A DNA stretch of 19,892 bases from Candidatus Cellulosilyticum pullistercoris (GTDB taxonomy: Bacteria > Bacillota > Clostridia > Lachnospirales > Cellulosilyticaceae): the NCBI GenBank assembly GCA_018883705.1, contig JAHLFQ010000137.1, forward strand, positions 1-19,892, in the 5' to 3' direction. Both the position numbers and the translations under genes were made by a program. Positions within the stretch are counted from its first letter, which is position 1; every line of letters starts with the position of its first letter. Shown piece after piece: positions 1 to 6,606 of this stretch. The notes under the pieces were generated by a model. The model ran no database searches. It was not told the DNA's origin and saw nothing but the letters and a program-made list of their open reading frames with translations.

Positions 1-2
1 CT

Positions 3-65
3 AAGGTGTATCAAACGCTAATTGGTTGTACAAGGCTTTTGAGGGAAGAAGTTGAAGTAAACTAA
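3..65 (+). CDS. Possible 3' end of an upstream gene (partial)
   Basis: The third frame is open from the left edge to a TAA at 63-65 and would encode 20 residues ending in LLREEVEVN. The first 60 bases look clearly more G+C-rich than the spacer that follows, as a coding remnant would. No family can be recognised from so short a tail, and the stretch could equally be non-coding. The rest of the gene, if real, lies outside the window. Confidence 0.25.
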   Translation, partial: KVYQTLIGCTRLLREEVEVN

Positions 66-187
66 GATAGAATATAAAAGATTAAACGCGAAGCTATATG
101 ATGACAGCGAGGAAGAAAATCGATGTTTTTATAGAAATACTTATTATATGATTAATACTAATATCTTCTTTTTCTAAGAAGAAAGAT

Positions 188-229
188 TGTATAAGAACTA
201 AAGGTAGAATTATCTTTAGTTCTTATACA
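188..229. repeat. Perfect 16-bp inverted repeat
   Basis: Arms 188-203 and 214-229 are exact reverse complements around a 10-base loop. No clear T-tract follows on the plus strand, so it is not a textbook Rho-independent terminator. A smaller 7-bp hairpin (164-170 with 176-182) lies just upstream. Possible roles are an RNA stem-loop, a bidirectional terminator or a remnant of a small inverted-repeat element. Confidence 0.5.
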
Positions 230-277
230 TACATTAAAATGCCTGCTAGATTAAGGGATTTTGAGAATAATAAAGAG

Positions 278-345
278 AGAGCATATTTAGCAACCTTCTA
301 TAGTATTTGGTTATACTTAGAATTGCTAAATATGCTCTTTTATTA
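278..345 (+). terminator. Perfect 16-bp stem with 29-base loop and T-rich tail
   Basis: Arms 278-293 and 323-338 match perfectly, with G-T pairs extending the base. The right arm runs into TTTTATTAT, which resembles a terminator tail. The 29-base loop is unusually long for a simple terminator, so a small miniature element or structured RNA remains possible. It could end transcription entering from the left edge. Confidence 0.4.
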
Positions 346-600
346 TGCAGTCATTTTTGGGGCTCAACAGTAATATAGTGGTGAATTGTTATTTTAGTTA
401 CTTTTTTATTGTATAGATGTAATGTTTTATAAAACACTTTTTGTAATTCTTATATATTAAAACAGGTGGGGCACATAACTTCTTATATGGTTAATAGGTT
501 GTTTTGTACATTTAACATCTAGCGATTTTCTATTTATTGATATATATGATTGAATTTTTTACACAATTTCTTGATAACTTTCTCTTACTTTTTTGCAAAA

Positions 601-633
601 CAACCACAGATAATATATTATTATCTGTGGTTG
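601..633. repeat. 15-bp perfect hairpin, 3-base loop
   Basis: Arms 601-615 and 619-633 pair perfectly around a 3-base loop, giving a very stable stem for such AT-rich DNA. On the minus strand the stem is followed by TTTTGC and then an A-run. On the plus strand no T-tract follows. It sits 24 bases before the GTTAAC palindrome upstream of the gene at 746, so it may insulate or regulate that promoter region. Confidence 0.45.
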
Positions 634-656
634 GTTGAAATTTGGTTTGAATTTGT

Positions 657-730
657 GTTAACATATATAAGTGGTTAACATTAGTTAACTACTTATATAT
701 GTTAAGTTAACTAGAATTAATAAAGTTAAC
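657..730. promoter_or_regulatory. GTTAAC cluster and 22-bp-arm palindrome (putative operator)
   Basis: GTTAAC occurs five times, starting at 657, 674, 684, 706 and 725. The segment 658-679 pairs with 684-705 at 21 of 22 positions (the exception is a G-T) around the loop ATTA. The cluster ends 15 bases before the start codon of the ribbon-helix-helix protein at 746 and just before its GGAGGG site. RHH proteins typically bind short repeated or palindromic hexamer-to-octamer sites next to their own genes. Autoregulatory operator, or centromere-like site, is therefore the natural inference. TATATA segments inside both arms could serve as -10 elements, so binding would cover the promoter. The function itself is not shown by sequence. 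Confidence 0.6.
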
Positions 731-745
731 AATTGGAGGGTAAAT

Positions 746-1618
746 ATGAGTGATGTGACATTTGGAGTAAAAGTTTCTGAAGAAATGAAATTAGAATTAA
801 GTCAAATTATGAAAGAGCATGCCTTGAGCGGCAAAGAATTTATGAGTATGCTATTAGCAAGTTATCGTTTAGATAAAGCTAAAGAAGAAACAAAATTCTT
901 CGAAAGTGATATTATAGAATTACAAAATTTAACCAAGCGTATACAAAGTATTTTCCTTAATATGACTGAAAAAAGTATGCTTAATTATCGAGAAGAACAA
1001 CAAGCATTAGAAAAAGTAATCGAAGCGCAACAATTAGAAAAAGAAGCAGTTATTAAAGAACAAGAAAAGCTGAAGAAGATATTAGAAGACGCTAAAAAAA
1101 GAGAGCATGATATGCATCAAAAAGAACTAGCATTACAAAAATCAAATGATGAATTTGCAAAGGAAGTACTAACACTAAAAAGGCAATTAGAAAATAATAT
1201 GCTCCTACATAAAAAATTTGAGGAGGAAGTGGGACAGCTTAATGAAAAAATTGATGGATATAAGAGGTTAGAAGTTGAAATAGAGGAGCGAAATGAAGAG
1301 AATACAAAACTCAAATCTAGAAATGATGAGATGGCATCAGAAATGTGGTTTTTGCAAAGAGAGGTAGAAAAGTTACAAAAAGAAAAAGAACAGCTCAATG
1401 AGAAATATGAAACTGAAAAAATGCATATAGCTACTCAATTTGAATTAAAACTAAAGAATGAGTTACTAGAGCAAAGACTTGGTTTACTTGAAGAAATTAA
1501 TAATCTCAAGAAACAAGTTACAGAGTTAAAAGAGGCAAAGAATGCTATTGAAAAAACATATTATAGTAAAATTGAAGATTTATATAAAAATTTGGAAGAA
1601 GATGCCGAAAAAAAGTAG
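746..1618 (+). CDS. Ribbon-helix-helix DNA-binding protein with long coiled coil
   Basis: The first 45 residues of this 290-residue protein read as a ribbon-helix-helix fold: a strand at 4-10 (VTFGVKV), a helix at about 12-26, an SG turn, and a second helix at about 29-41. Residues 50-290 are almost entirely charged heptad sequence rich in Glu, Lys, Leu and Gln, predicting a very long coiled coil with no membrane segment. This build, a small DNA-binding head plus rod, recalls KfrA-like and other segregation-associated proteins, but I do not recognise a named family. GGAGGG at 735-740 sits five bases before the ATG. The five GTTAAC hexamers immediately upstream are the likely target of the head, implying autoregulation. 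No ParA-like ATPase or tubulin/actin-like partner is present nearby. DNA binding is well supported; the cellular role is inference. Confidence 0.7.
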   Translation: MSDVTFGVKVSEEMKLELSQIMKEHALSGKEFMSMLLASYRLDKAKEETKFFESDIIELQNLTKRIQSIFLNMTEKSMLNYREEQQALEKVIEAQQLEKEAVIKEQEKLKKILEDAKKREHDMHQKELALQKSNDEFAKEVLTLKRQLENNMLLHKKFEEEVGQLNEKIDGYKRLEVEIEERNEENTKLKSRNDEMASEMWFLQREVEKLQKEKEQLNEKYETEKMHIATQFELKLKNELLEQRLGLLEEINNLKKQVTELKEAKNAIEKTYYSKIEDLYKNLEEDAEKK

Positions 1619-1626
1619 GCTGCTTA

Positions 1627-1655
1627 TTGAATTACTTGAACTATAATGGTATACT
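1627..1655 (+). promoter_or_regulatory. Sigma-A-type promoter of the FNT channel gene
   Basis: TTGAAT (1627-1632) and TATACT (1650-1655) are separated by exactly 17 bases. They lie 27 bases before the ATG at 1683, so transcription would start near 1662 with a leader of about 20 bases carrying AAGGAG (1668-1673). No terminator is visible after the upstream gene, so read-through is also possible. Confidence 0.5.
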
Positions 1656-1682
1656 CTAATACTGGAAAAGGAGTGTAAACGA

Positions 1683-2501
1683 ATGGCAAATTATTTATCA
1701 CCACAAGAAATTACTGATTACACTAGTGTAGGAGGCGTTAACAAGGTTAATCGTAGCGTCTGGCTAGTATTAGCGATGGCAATAATGGCAGGTGTATATA
1801 TTGCACTTGGTGGTTTTGCTTCATCTGTCGCTGCACATGATATAACTAATAAAGGCGTAGCTAAACTTGTTACAGGTGCTGTATTCCCTATTGGACTTAT
1901 GTTTGTTGTTATTAATGGTGCAGATTTATTTACAGGAAATTGTCTAATTGTTATTTCGACTTTAGAAAAGAAAACATCTTGGGCAGGTTTCTTAAAAAAC
2001 TTAGTAATTGTTCTAGTTGGAAATTTTATTGGAGCAGTTGCAGTAGCATTTTTAGTTGCAAATAGCGGTATCCTAAGTATGAGTGATGGCCGTTTTGGAG
2101 CTTATATGATTAAAGTTGCAACAAATAAAGCAAACTTACCATTTAAAGAAGCACTTTGTCTTGCAATTATTTGTAACATTTACGTTTGTGCAGGTATTTG
2201 GATGATCTATGCAGCAAAAGATATTACAGGAAAAGTGCTGGCAGGATTCTTTTCTATTTTTGCATTTGCAATTAGTGGAGCAGAGCATATTGTTGCTAAT
2301 ATGTTTTATATACCAGTAGCACTTTTCTCTAAGACTAATGAGTATTTAGAGCTCGCTCATGTTAGTGCTGATCAACTAACATGGAATAAATTCTTAATTA
2401 ACAATGTTATTCCTGTTACGCTTGGGAATATTATTGGGGGATTATTCATTGGAAGTATGTACTTCTTAATTTATAAAAAGTTAACAAAACCATCAAATTA
2501 A
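1683..2501 (+). CDS. Formate/nitrite transporter (FNT) family channel
   Basis: This is a 272-residue integral membrane protein of the usual FNT length, with about six hydrophobic segments. Family motifs are clear: GADLFTGN at 79-86, the CNIYVCAGIW segment near 164-173, EHIVANMFYIP at 201-211 with the conserved pore His202 and Asn206, and LGNIIGG at 247-253. FNT proteins form pentamers that pass small monovalent anions (formate, nitrite or hydrosulfide) through each protomer. In a fermenting anaerobe formate export is the most likely job. No pyruvate formate-lyase, nitrite reductase or sulfite reductase gene is adjacent to settle the substrate, so focA, nirC and hsc remain alternatives. The gene has its own promoter and an AAGGAG site nine bases before the ATG, and it is closed by the hairpin at 2524. 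Confidence 0.9.
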   Translation: MANYLSPQEITDYTSVGGVNKVNRSVWLVLAMAIMAGVYIALGGFASSVAAHDITNKGVAKLVTGAVFPIGLMFVVINGADLFTGNCLIVISTLEKKTSWAGFLKNLVIVLVGNFIGAVAVAFLVANSGILSMSDGRFGAYMIKVATNKANLPFKEALCLAIICNIYVCAGIWMIYAAKDITGKVLAGFFSIFAFAISGAEHIVANMFYIPVALFSKTNEYLELAHVSADQLTWNKFLINNVIPVTLGNIIGGLFIGSMYFLIYKKLTKPSN

Positions 2502-2523
2502 TAGTAATCATAATAAGATATAG

Positions 2524-2550
2524 AAGTCGCAGCTTTGTTGCGACTTTTAT
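2524..2550 (+). terminator. Rho-independent terminator after the FNT gene
   Basis: AAGTCGCA (2524-2531) pairs with TGCGACTT (2539-2546) across a 7-base loop, followed by TTATTAT. It lies 23 bases after the FNT stop codon. It also occupies the region where a longer reading of the next gene would start, which argues against that longer start. Confidence 0.8.
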
Positions 2551-2579
2551 TATATCTAAATAGAGAAGGAGGTAATACA

Positions 2580-3524
2580 ATGTCTTTAGAAAAAGCTATT
2601 TCGTATTTTATTTTAGCTTTGGAAAGCGAACAACTTTCGAAACACTCAATCAAAGCCTATAAGCAAGATCTTAACCAGTTTTGTAATTGGACTCAAAAAC
2701 AGACATTAGATGAATTAAACTTTGAAGATTTCCAAGATTATTTTTCTGAAATAGCAGGCCTAAAAATTTCATCAATTAAAAGAAAACGAGTCGTATTACA
2801 TCGTTTTTTATCTTTTTGCTATAGAAAAAAGATGTGTGAACACAAATTAGATGAATACATAGATCCAATACGTTCAAAGAAAGTGACAGTACCTAAAGAA
2901 GTATTAACTAAAGAGGAAATTGCACAAATTCAGCACTTTTTAATAGAAGAGAAAGAAAAAGCATCACTAAAAAGAAAAACAGCTTATTATGAATATCTTT
3001 ATTATTGTACAATTCGTAATGAGTTTTTAATTGCCTTTTTATTATACACAGGTTGTCGAGCCCATGAAGTAGTTGCTTTAAAGAAGAAAGATATAGACCT
3101 TGAAAAAAATACGATTACTTTATTAACAAAAGGTAATAAATATAATCCAATTCCTATTCATGAAGAATTGTTTAAAGCCTATAATAATTATCTCAATGAG
3201 TGTCGTCAATTAAATGAGGAGATGCAAATTTATTTAGAAAGTAGCCCTTATCTATTTCCAAGTAAATTAGCACCCGAGCAGTATATGGCAACACGAACAC
3301 TACATGATTTAATGAAGAAACTTTCCAAAGTGACTGGCAGACCTATTCATGCACACTTATTTAGACATACTTTTGCCTCTTATTGCATAGCTTCCAATAT
3401 GGATATTTCAACAATTTCTTCATTAATATCTCATAGTAATCCATCTATTACGTTATCTATTTACACACATGAAATTGATGCACATAACAAACAAGAACAA
3501 ATTAAGAAACTCCATTTTAATTAA
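2580..3524 (+). CDS. Tyrosine recombinase/integrase, Xer-like
   Basis: This 314-residue enzyme has the two-part plan of Xer-type recombinases. An N-terminal SAM-like core-binding domain (about 3-95) precedes a catalytic domain (about 108-305). All active-site residues are in place: Arg160 (TGCRAHE), Lys184 (TKGN), His259 and Arg262 (HLFRHTF), His285 (LISHSN) and the nucleophile Tyr295 (SIYTH). It would cut and rejoin DNA strands through a 3'-phosphotyrosine. A Lys/Tyr-rich stretch at 123-147 looks somewhat longer than in XerC/XerD. I place the start at the ATG at 2580, after GGAGG at 2568-2572. The longer frame from TTG 2535 begins inside the upstream terminator loop. No excisionase, attachment site or mobile cargo is visible, so a chromosomal Xer paralogue is more likely than an element integrase. 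Confidence 0.85.
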   Translation: MSLEKAISYFILALESEQLSKHSIKAYKQDLNQFCNWTQKQTLDELNFEDFQDYFSEIAGLKISSIKRKRVVLHRFLSFCYRKKMCEHKLDEYIDPIRSKKVTVPKEVLTKEEIAQIQHFLIEEKEKASLKRKTAYYEYLYYCTIRNEFLIAFLLYTGCRAHEVVALKKKDIDLEKNTITLLTKGNKYNPIPIHEELFKAYNNYLNECRQLNEEMQIYLESSPYLFPSKLAPEQYMATRTLHDLMKKLSKVTGRPIHAHLFRHTFASYCIASNMDISTISSLISHSNPSITLSIYTHEIDAHNKQEQIKKLHFN

Positions 3525-3550
3525 TCATTTTTTAGTATGAAATAAATAAA

Positions 3551-3591
3551 ATGACTTATACTATCTATTAAATGAAAGGAGTATGAGTCAT
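3551..3591 (+). promoter_or_regulatory. Hairpin sequestering the start of the 75-residue gene
   Basis: Bases 3551-3562 pair with 3580-3591 as 12 consecutive pairs including one U-G, around a 17-base loop. The right arm contains the end of the AAGGAG ribosome site (3576-3581) and the first two bases of the ATG at 3590. If transcribed, the fold would hide the start codon. As DNA it could instead be a protein-binding inverted repeat. Confidence 0.45.
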
Positions 3592-3817
3592 GAGCGATTT
3601 GGATGAATTAAAACAAAAATATAAAGATGGTTATCGTTGTATCTATACTGAAAAAAATGATGCCGATGGTCTTACAATGCATCTTAAGAATTTTAGGGAA
3701 GAGAAAATCCATACCATGCAAGTAAAAAGTGACATGGAAATAGGACAAATTGAAGATTTTTTAGATCAGTTAAATCAAATCAAAAAAAGTAGAGGTCATG
3801 ATTGTCATGATCTATAA
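3590..3817 (+). CDS. Small acidic/basic protein of unknown function
   Basis: This is a 75-residue soluble protein with no signal peptide or membrane segment. It has mixed charge, a central segment rich in His, Lys and Met, and a C-terminal part predicted helical (about residues 48-67). The tail GHDCHDL could bind metal, but that is speculation. I do not recognise the family. AAGGAG at 3576-3581 sits eight bases before the ATG, and the stop codon overlaps a strong bidirectional terminator, both consistent with a genuine gene. Its start codon falls in a 12-bp hairpin, so translation may be controlled. It lies 65 bases after the recombinase gene, with no clear terminator between them, so co-transcription with that gene is possible. 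Confidence 0.65.
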   Translation: MSDLDELKQKYKDGYRCIYTEKNDADGLTMHLKNFREEKIHTMQVKSDMEIGQIEDFLDQLNQIKKSRGHDCHDL

Positions 3818-3852
3818 AAAATAAGTGCTACTTATAAGTAGCACTTATTTTT
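3817..3852. terminator. Bidirectional terminator between convergent genes
   Basis: Bases 3817-3834 and 3835-3852 are perfect reverse complements: an A-rich base, a stem through AAGTGCTAC, and a T-rich base. Either strand therefore reads a stem followed by a T-tract. It begins at the last base of one stop codon (3815-3817) and ends within the opposing stop (3851-3853), so it serves both the small gene and the aldehyde dehydrogenase. Confidence 0.85.
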
Positions 3853-5206
3853 ATCGAATCATTTTCTTTATAAAGGGTAATGTTTTATCATAGGGTGGAT
3901 AACGAAAAGGAAGTTCTTTTTTTTGACTTACAAAAATAGTTTTTTCGTGTGTAAAAGTTTTAAAACTATTATAGCCATGATAAGCACCCATACCACTATA
4001 GCCTACTCCACCAAAAGGAACAGAAGGATTTGTAAGATGTAAAATCGTATCATTGATACAACCACCACCAAAAGAAAGATGTTTTAATAAATAATTGATT
4101 CGATTTTGATTTTGGCTAAAGAGATAACAAGCTAGTGGTTTAGGGCGACGCTGCACAAATTGAATCGCTTCATCTAGGCGTTTAAAAGGAATAATGGGTA
4201 GGATAGGACCAAAAATTTCTTCTTGCATGCAAAGGTCACTTTCACTTACAGGATAAAGTACTGTGGGTTCGATATAAAGTGTATCTGTATCAAAATGCCC
4301 ACCAAAATATATTTTGTCTTCATCTATAAGTTGGAGTAAGCGAACATATTGTGCCTCGTTAATAATATGTGCTAAATTTTTCTTATCTCGATAAAAGTGT
4401 TGAAGGACAAATCCGATATAACATAGTAACTTATCTACAACTAATTCATGAACTAATACATAATCTGGTGCAACACAAGTTTGACCTGCATTTAAAAATT
4501 TCCCCCAAACAATACGTTTTGCAGCCAGTTTTAGGTCTGCATCATAATCTACAATGGTAGGGCTCTTACCTCCTAGTTCAAGTGTTGTAGGAATAAGATG
4601 TTTAGCAGCTTGCATCATTACTTTTTTTCCTGTTTCAATGCCACCAGTAAAGAAGATATAGTCTATTGGTTCATTAATTAGTGCTTGTGCAACTTCAGCA
4701 CCACCTTCGAAAACTTGGACGTAATAGGGTGGAAAAGTCTCTTGAATGATTTTCTTTAGGATTTTATTCGTTTCAGGCGTATATTCAGAAGGCTTAATAA
4801 TGGCACAATTTCCTGCTGCTAATGCACCGATTAAAGGCGTGATTGCTAATTGAAACGGATAATTATAGGGAGAGAATATGACACATATACCATAAGGCTC
4901 GTTTATCACGTGAGTTTTTCCACCAATAACAGGTAATGTACCTTTGTATTTTTTTGTTTTAGCCCATTTTCGTACGGATTTTATAGCTTCATTTAATTCC
5001 AAAATGACTGTATAGATTTCTGTTGTGTAGGTTTCAAAAGCAGGTTTATTAAAATCAGCATATAATGCGGCTACAATTTCGTTTTGATAACTTAAAATAG
5101 TTTTTTTTAATTTTTTTAAAAAATAGATACGTCTTTCAATATCATATGTTTTTCTTGAATAAAAATAACGGTTCATCTTTTGAACACACTCATTAATTGT
5201 AGACAT
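3851..5206 (-). CDS. Aldehyde dehydrogenase, class-3-like
   Basis: The 451-residue protein matches the shorter class-3-type aldehyde dehydrogenases, which oxidise aldehydes to acids with NAD(P)+. Visible hallmarks are SPYNYP with the oxyanion Asn115, IIKPSE with Lys138 for the cofactor, LELGGKSP with the general base Glu210, and GQTCVAPDYV with the nucleophile Cys244. The later motifs EEIFGPILP and PFGGVGYSGMGAYHG complete the fold, and nothing essential is missing. There is no signal peptide, though the C-terminal tail is basic and semi-hydrophobic, as in membrane-associated members. GAGGTG (complement of 5211-5216) precedes the ATG by four bases. It stands alone, divergent from the gene at 5354, so the aldehyde it detoxifies cannot be told from context. 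Confidence 0.93.
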   Translation of the reverse strand: MSTINECVQKMNRYFYSRKTYDIERRIYFLKKLKKTILSYQNEIVAALYADFNKPAFETYTTEIYTVILELNEAIKSVRKWAKTKKYKGTLPVIGGKTHVINEPYGICVIFSPYNYPFQLAITPLIGALAAGNCAIIKPSEYTPETNKILKKIIQETFPPYYVQVFEGGAEVAQALINEPIDYIFFTGGIETGKKVMMQAAKHLIPTTLELGGKSPTIVDYDADLKLAAKRIVWGKFLNAGQTCVAPDYVLVHELVVDKLLCYIGFVLQHFYRDKKNLAHIINEAQYVRLLQLIDEDKIYFGGHFDTDTLYIEPTVLYPVSESDLCMQEEIFGPILPIIPFKRLDEAIQFVQRRPKPLACYLFSQNQNRINYLLKHLSFGGGCINDTILHLTNPSVPFGGVGYSGMGAYHGYNSFKTFTHEKTIFVSQKKELPFRYPPYDKTLPFIKKMIR

Positions 5207-5267
5207 GTTTCACCTCAAAATTTTTTCTAGTACAGATGCTCTTACAAAACTTACCTCATGAAATACT

Positions 5268-5296
5268 TTGCAGATTTACAAATCTTTATCTAACAT
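5268..5296 (+). promoter_or_regulatory. Candidate promoter of the DUF3298 gene
   Basis: TTGCAG (5268-5273) and TAACAT (5291-5296) are 17 bases apart, giving four of six matches in each hexamer. A small inverted repeat (AGATTT at 5272-5277, AAATCT at 5280-5285) lies in the spacer and could be an operator. The call is weak, because AT-rich spacers throw up such pairs often. Confidence 0.3.
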
Positions 5297-5353
5297 ATCG
5301 CTTTTTCATAAGGGTACACTAATTATATAAATAAATTATATAGGGGGCGTCAA

Positions 5354-6124
5354 ATGAAAAATAAAACTATACTAAAAGCGATGTATGTACTTGAGGTTAT
5401 TTTACTTGTATGTCCAAGTTTAATGGCTGCTAAAGTAAAATCTCCAAGACCCACACCTGGAGCCGCTATTTTTGTTATGTCTCATATGAATCCAATTTCT
5501 ATTGAATCTAAACAATTCGATTATAGTAATGATGGCTTAAAACTAAATATGAAAATACCACAATTACATGGTCTTAAAGATTCAAAATTTGAAAAAGATC
5601 TTAATAATAAACTTATTGAAGATGCTAAAAAAAGAAAAAATAAAATGATAAAAGAAGCAATGTTATACAATCAAGATATAATTAAAGATGGTCTTTCACC
5701 TATTGCATTTGAATATATTGAAAGCTATGCTATTATTCCCTCTTTAAATCCTTACTATGCTATTGAAATGTTTAAGTATCAATATAGTGGAGGAGCCCAT
5801 GGCATAAGTAACGTAGATTACCTGGTATTAAATACTGAGACTTCTAAAATTATAGGACTTAAGGATCTTTTTAAAGAAACAGTTGATTATAAATCTATTC
5901 TTAATGACCAAATAAGAAAACAAATTGATCTAAGAACAAAAGCAGGAGAATATTTCTTTACCGGCAGTGATGGATTTCAAGGGATTAAAGAAAATCAGCC
6001 TTTTTTTATAAATGAAAAGGGTGATCTTATTATTGTCTTTAATGTTTATGAAATTGCTCCATATGCAGCAGGTACAATATTTTTTACTTTACCTTATCAA
6101 GATCTCTCTTCCTATATGAAATAG
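5354..6124 (+). CDS. Secreted DUF4163/DUF3298 (RsiV/PdaC-like) protein
   Basis: The 256-residue protein starts with a signal peptide: basic MKNK, a hydrophobic stretch at about 8-24, and likely cleavage near MAA at 24-26. It then shows the paired DUF4163 (about 48-130) and DUF3298 (about 140-250) pattern. Clear marks are YSGGAHG at 144-150 and NEKGDLIIVF to YEIAPYAAG at 220-240. The same pair forms the extracellular lysozyme-binding part of the anti-sigma factor RsiV and the front of the peptidoglycan deacetylase PdaC. This copy has neither a cytoplasmic anti-sigma segment nor a deacetylase domain. A cell-wall-facing binding role is inferred. The ribosome site is a G-run (AGGGGG, 5342-5347). 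Confidence 0.75.
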   Translation: MKNKTILKAMYVLEVILLVCPSLMAAKVKSPRPTPGAAIFVMSHMNPISIESKQFDYSNDGLKLNMKIPQLHGLKDSKFEKDLNNKLIEDAKKRKNKMIKEAMLYNQDIIKDGLSPIAFEYIESYAIIPSLNPYYAIEMFKYQYSGGAHGISNVDYLVLNTETSKIIGLKDLFKETVDYKSILNDQIRKQIDLRTKAGEYFFTGSDGFQGIKENQPFFINEKGDLIIVFNVYEIAPYAAGTIFFTLPYQDLSSYMK

Positions 6125-6125
6125 T

Positions 6126-6154
6126 TTGTCATTTCAAATTTTTTAGTGTAAGAT
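6126..6154 (+). promoter_or_regulatory. Sigma-A-type promoter before the 131-residue gene
   Basis: TTGTCA (6126-6131) and TAAGAT (6149-6154) have a 17-base spacer and begin two bases after the previous stop codon. Transcription would start near 6161, ten bases before the ribosome site. This suggests that the small membrane protein and the ParB-BMP gene can be expressed separately from the DUF3298 gene. Confidence 0.45.
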
Positions 6155-6182
6155 AAAGATAATAAATGCAGGGGGGAAGTTC

Positions 6183-6578
6183 ATGTATAAATCAAATTCT
6201 AGGCTAATACGTAAGAAGCAAAATACGAGTAAAAAAAAAGCATTCGTTATTATTGGATTATGCCTTATTTTAGCAATTTGTTTTATCGTATTAAAGATAG
6301 TGTATAACCACCAAAATGTTACACTACAAAATACTTGGCAGTCCAAAGAAACGGGCCAAATACTAAGTTTTAATCCTGATGGTACTGTAGATATAAAAGG
6401 AACATCGTTAGATGGCACATATCATATTATTTCGCCTAATACTATGGAATATACAGTAGATGGGAAAACTTTTCTAATGACTTATTATATAGTGGATACA
6501 ACCCTATATTGGGGAGTAAATAATATGGCATTAGAGCATTTTCAACTTATAACAAATCCATTTTACCATTTAATATAA
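6183..6578 (+). CDS. Small membrane-anchored protein, lipocalin-like outer part
   Basis: In this 131-residue protein a basic N-terminus (residues 1-19, many Lys/Arg) precedes one membrane helix at about 20-41, predicting an N-in, C-out anchor. The outer 85 residues resemble the small beta-strand domains in which a Trp near the start is followed by FNPDGTVDI, GTYHI and TLYWG. These are typical of short DUF5640-type sequences in Firmicutes. I cannot name the family with certainty and no catalytic residues are evident. Six consecutive G residues (6171-6176) form the ribosome site. It lies 28 bases before the ParB-BMP gene with no terminator between, so the two probably share a transcript. Confidence 0.65.
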   Translation: MYKSNSRLIRKKQNTSKKKAFVIIGLCLILAICFIVLKIVYNHQNVTLQNTWQSKETGQILSFNPDGTVDIKGTSLDGTYHIISPNTMEYTVDGKTFLMTYYIVDTTLYWGVNNMALEHFQLITNPFYHLI

Positions 6579-6606
6579 ATTTGATAGAGAAGGCTGGGGT
6601 GAAAAA

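Larger units (their letters stand above)
66..745. other. Long AT-rich non-coding stretch with four hairpins
   Basis: I find no convincing gene in this 680-base stretch on either strand. The only short frames are peptides of fewer than 20 codons without a Shine-Dalgarno site. It holds four substantial inverted repeats, at 188-229, 278-338, 601-633 and 658-705, each listed separately. It also holds the GTTAAC cluster that leads into the gene at 746. Between 340 and 600 the sequence is simple AT-rich spacer in which I see no structure. Confidence 0.6.

Noticed and set aside
98..151. 17-codon frame MMTARKKIDVFIEILII, considered as a small hydrophobic toxin-like peptide
   Set aside because: There is no ribosome site, its hydrophobic tail is short, and no antisense RNA promoter is evident.
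657..730. CRISPR or iteron replication origin interpretation of the GTTAAC cluster
   Set aside because: Spacing is irregular (17, 10, 22, 19), units are only six bases, and there is no replication gene, DnaA box cluster or cas gene.
1117..1398. Minus-strand open frame opposite the coiled-coil gene
   Set aside because: It is the Ser/Phe-rich antisense shadow of Lys/Glu-rich heptads, with no ribosome site.
2535..2579. Longer N-terminus for the recombinase from TTG 2535
   Set aside because: It starts in the loop of the upstream terminator without a ribosome site, while ATG 2580 follows GGAGG.
4369..4560. Plus-strand open frame inside the aldehyde dehydrogenase
   Set aside because: It overlaps a fully conserved enzyme, has no ribosome site and resembles no protein family.
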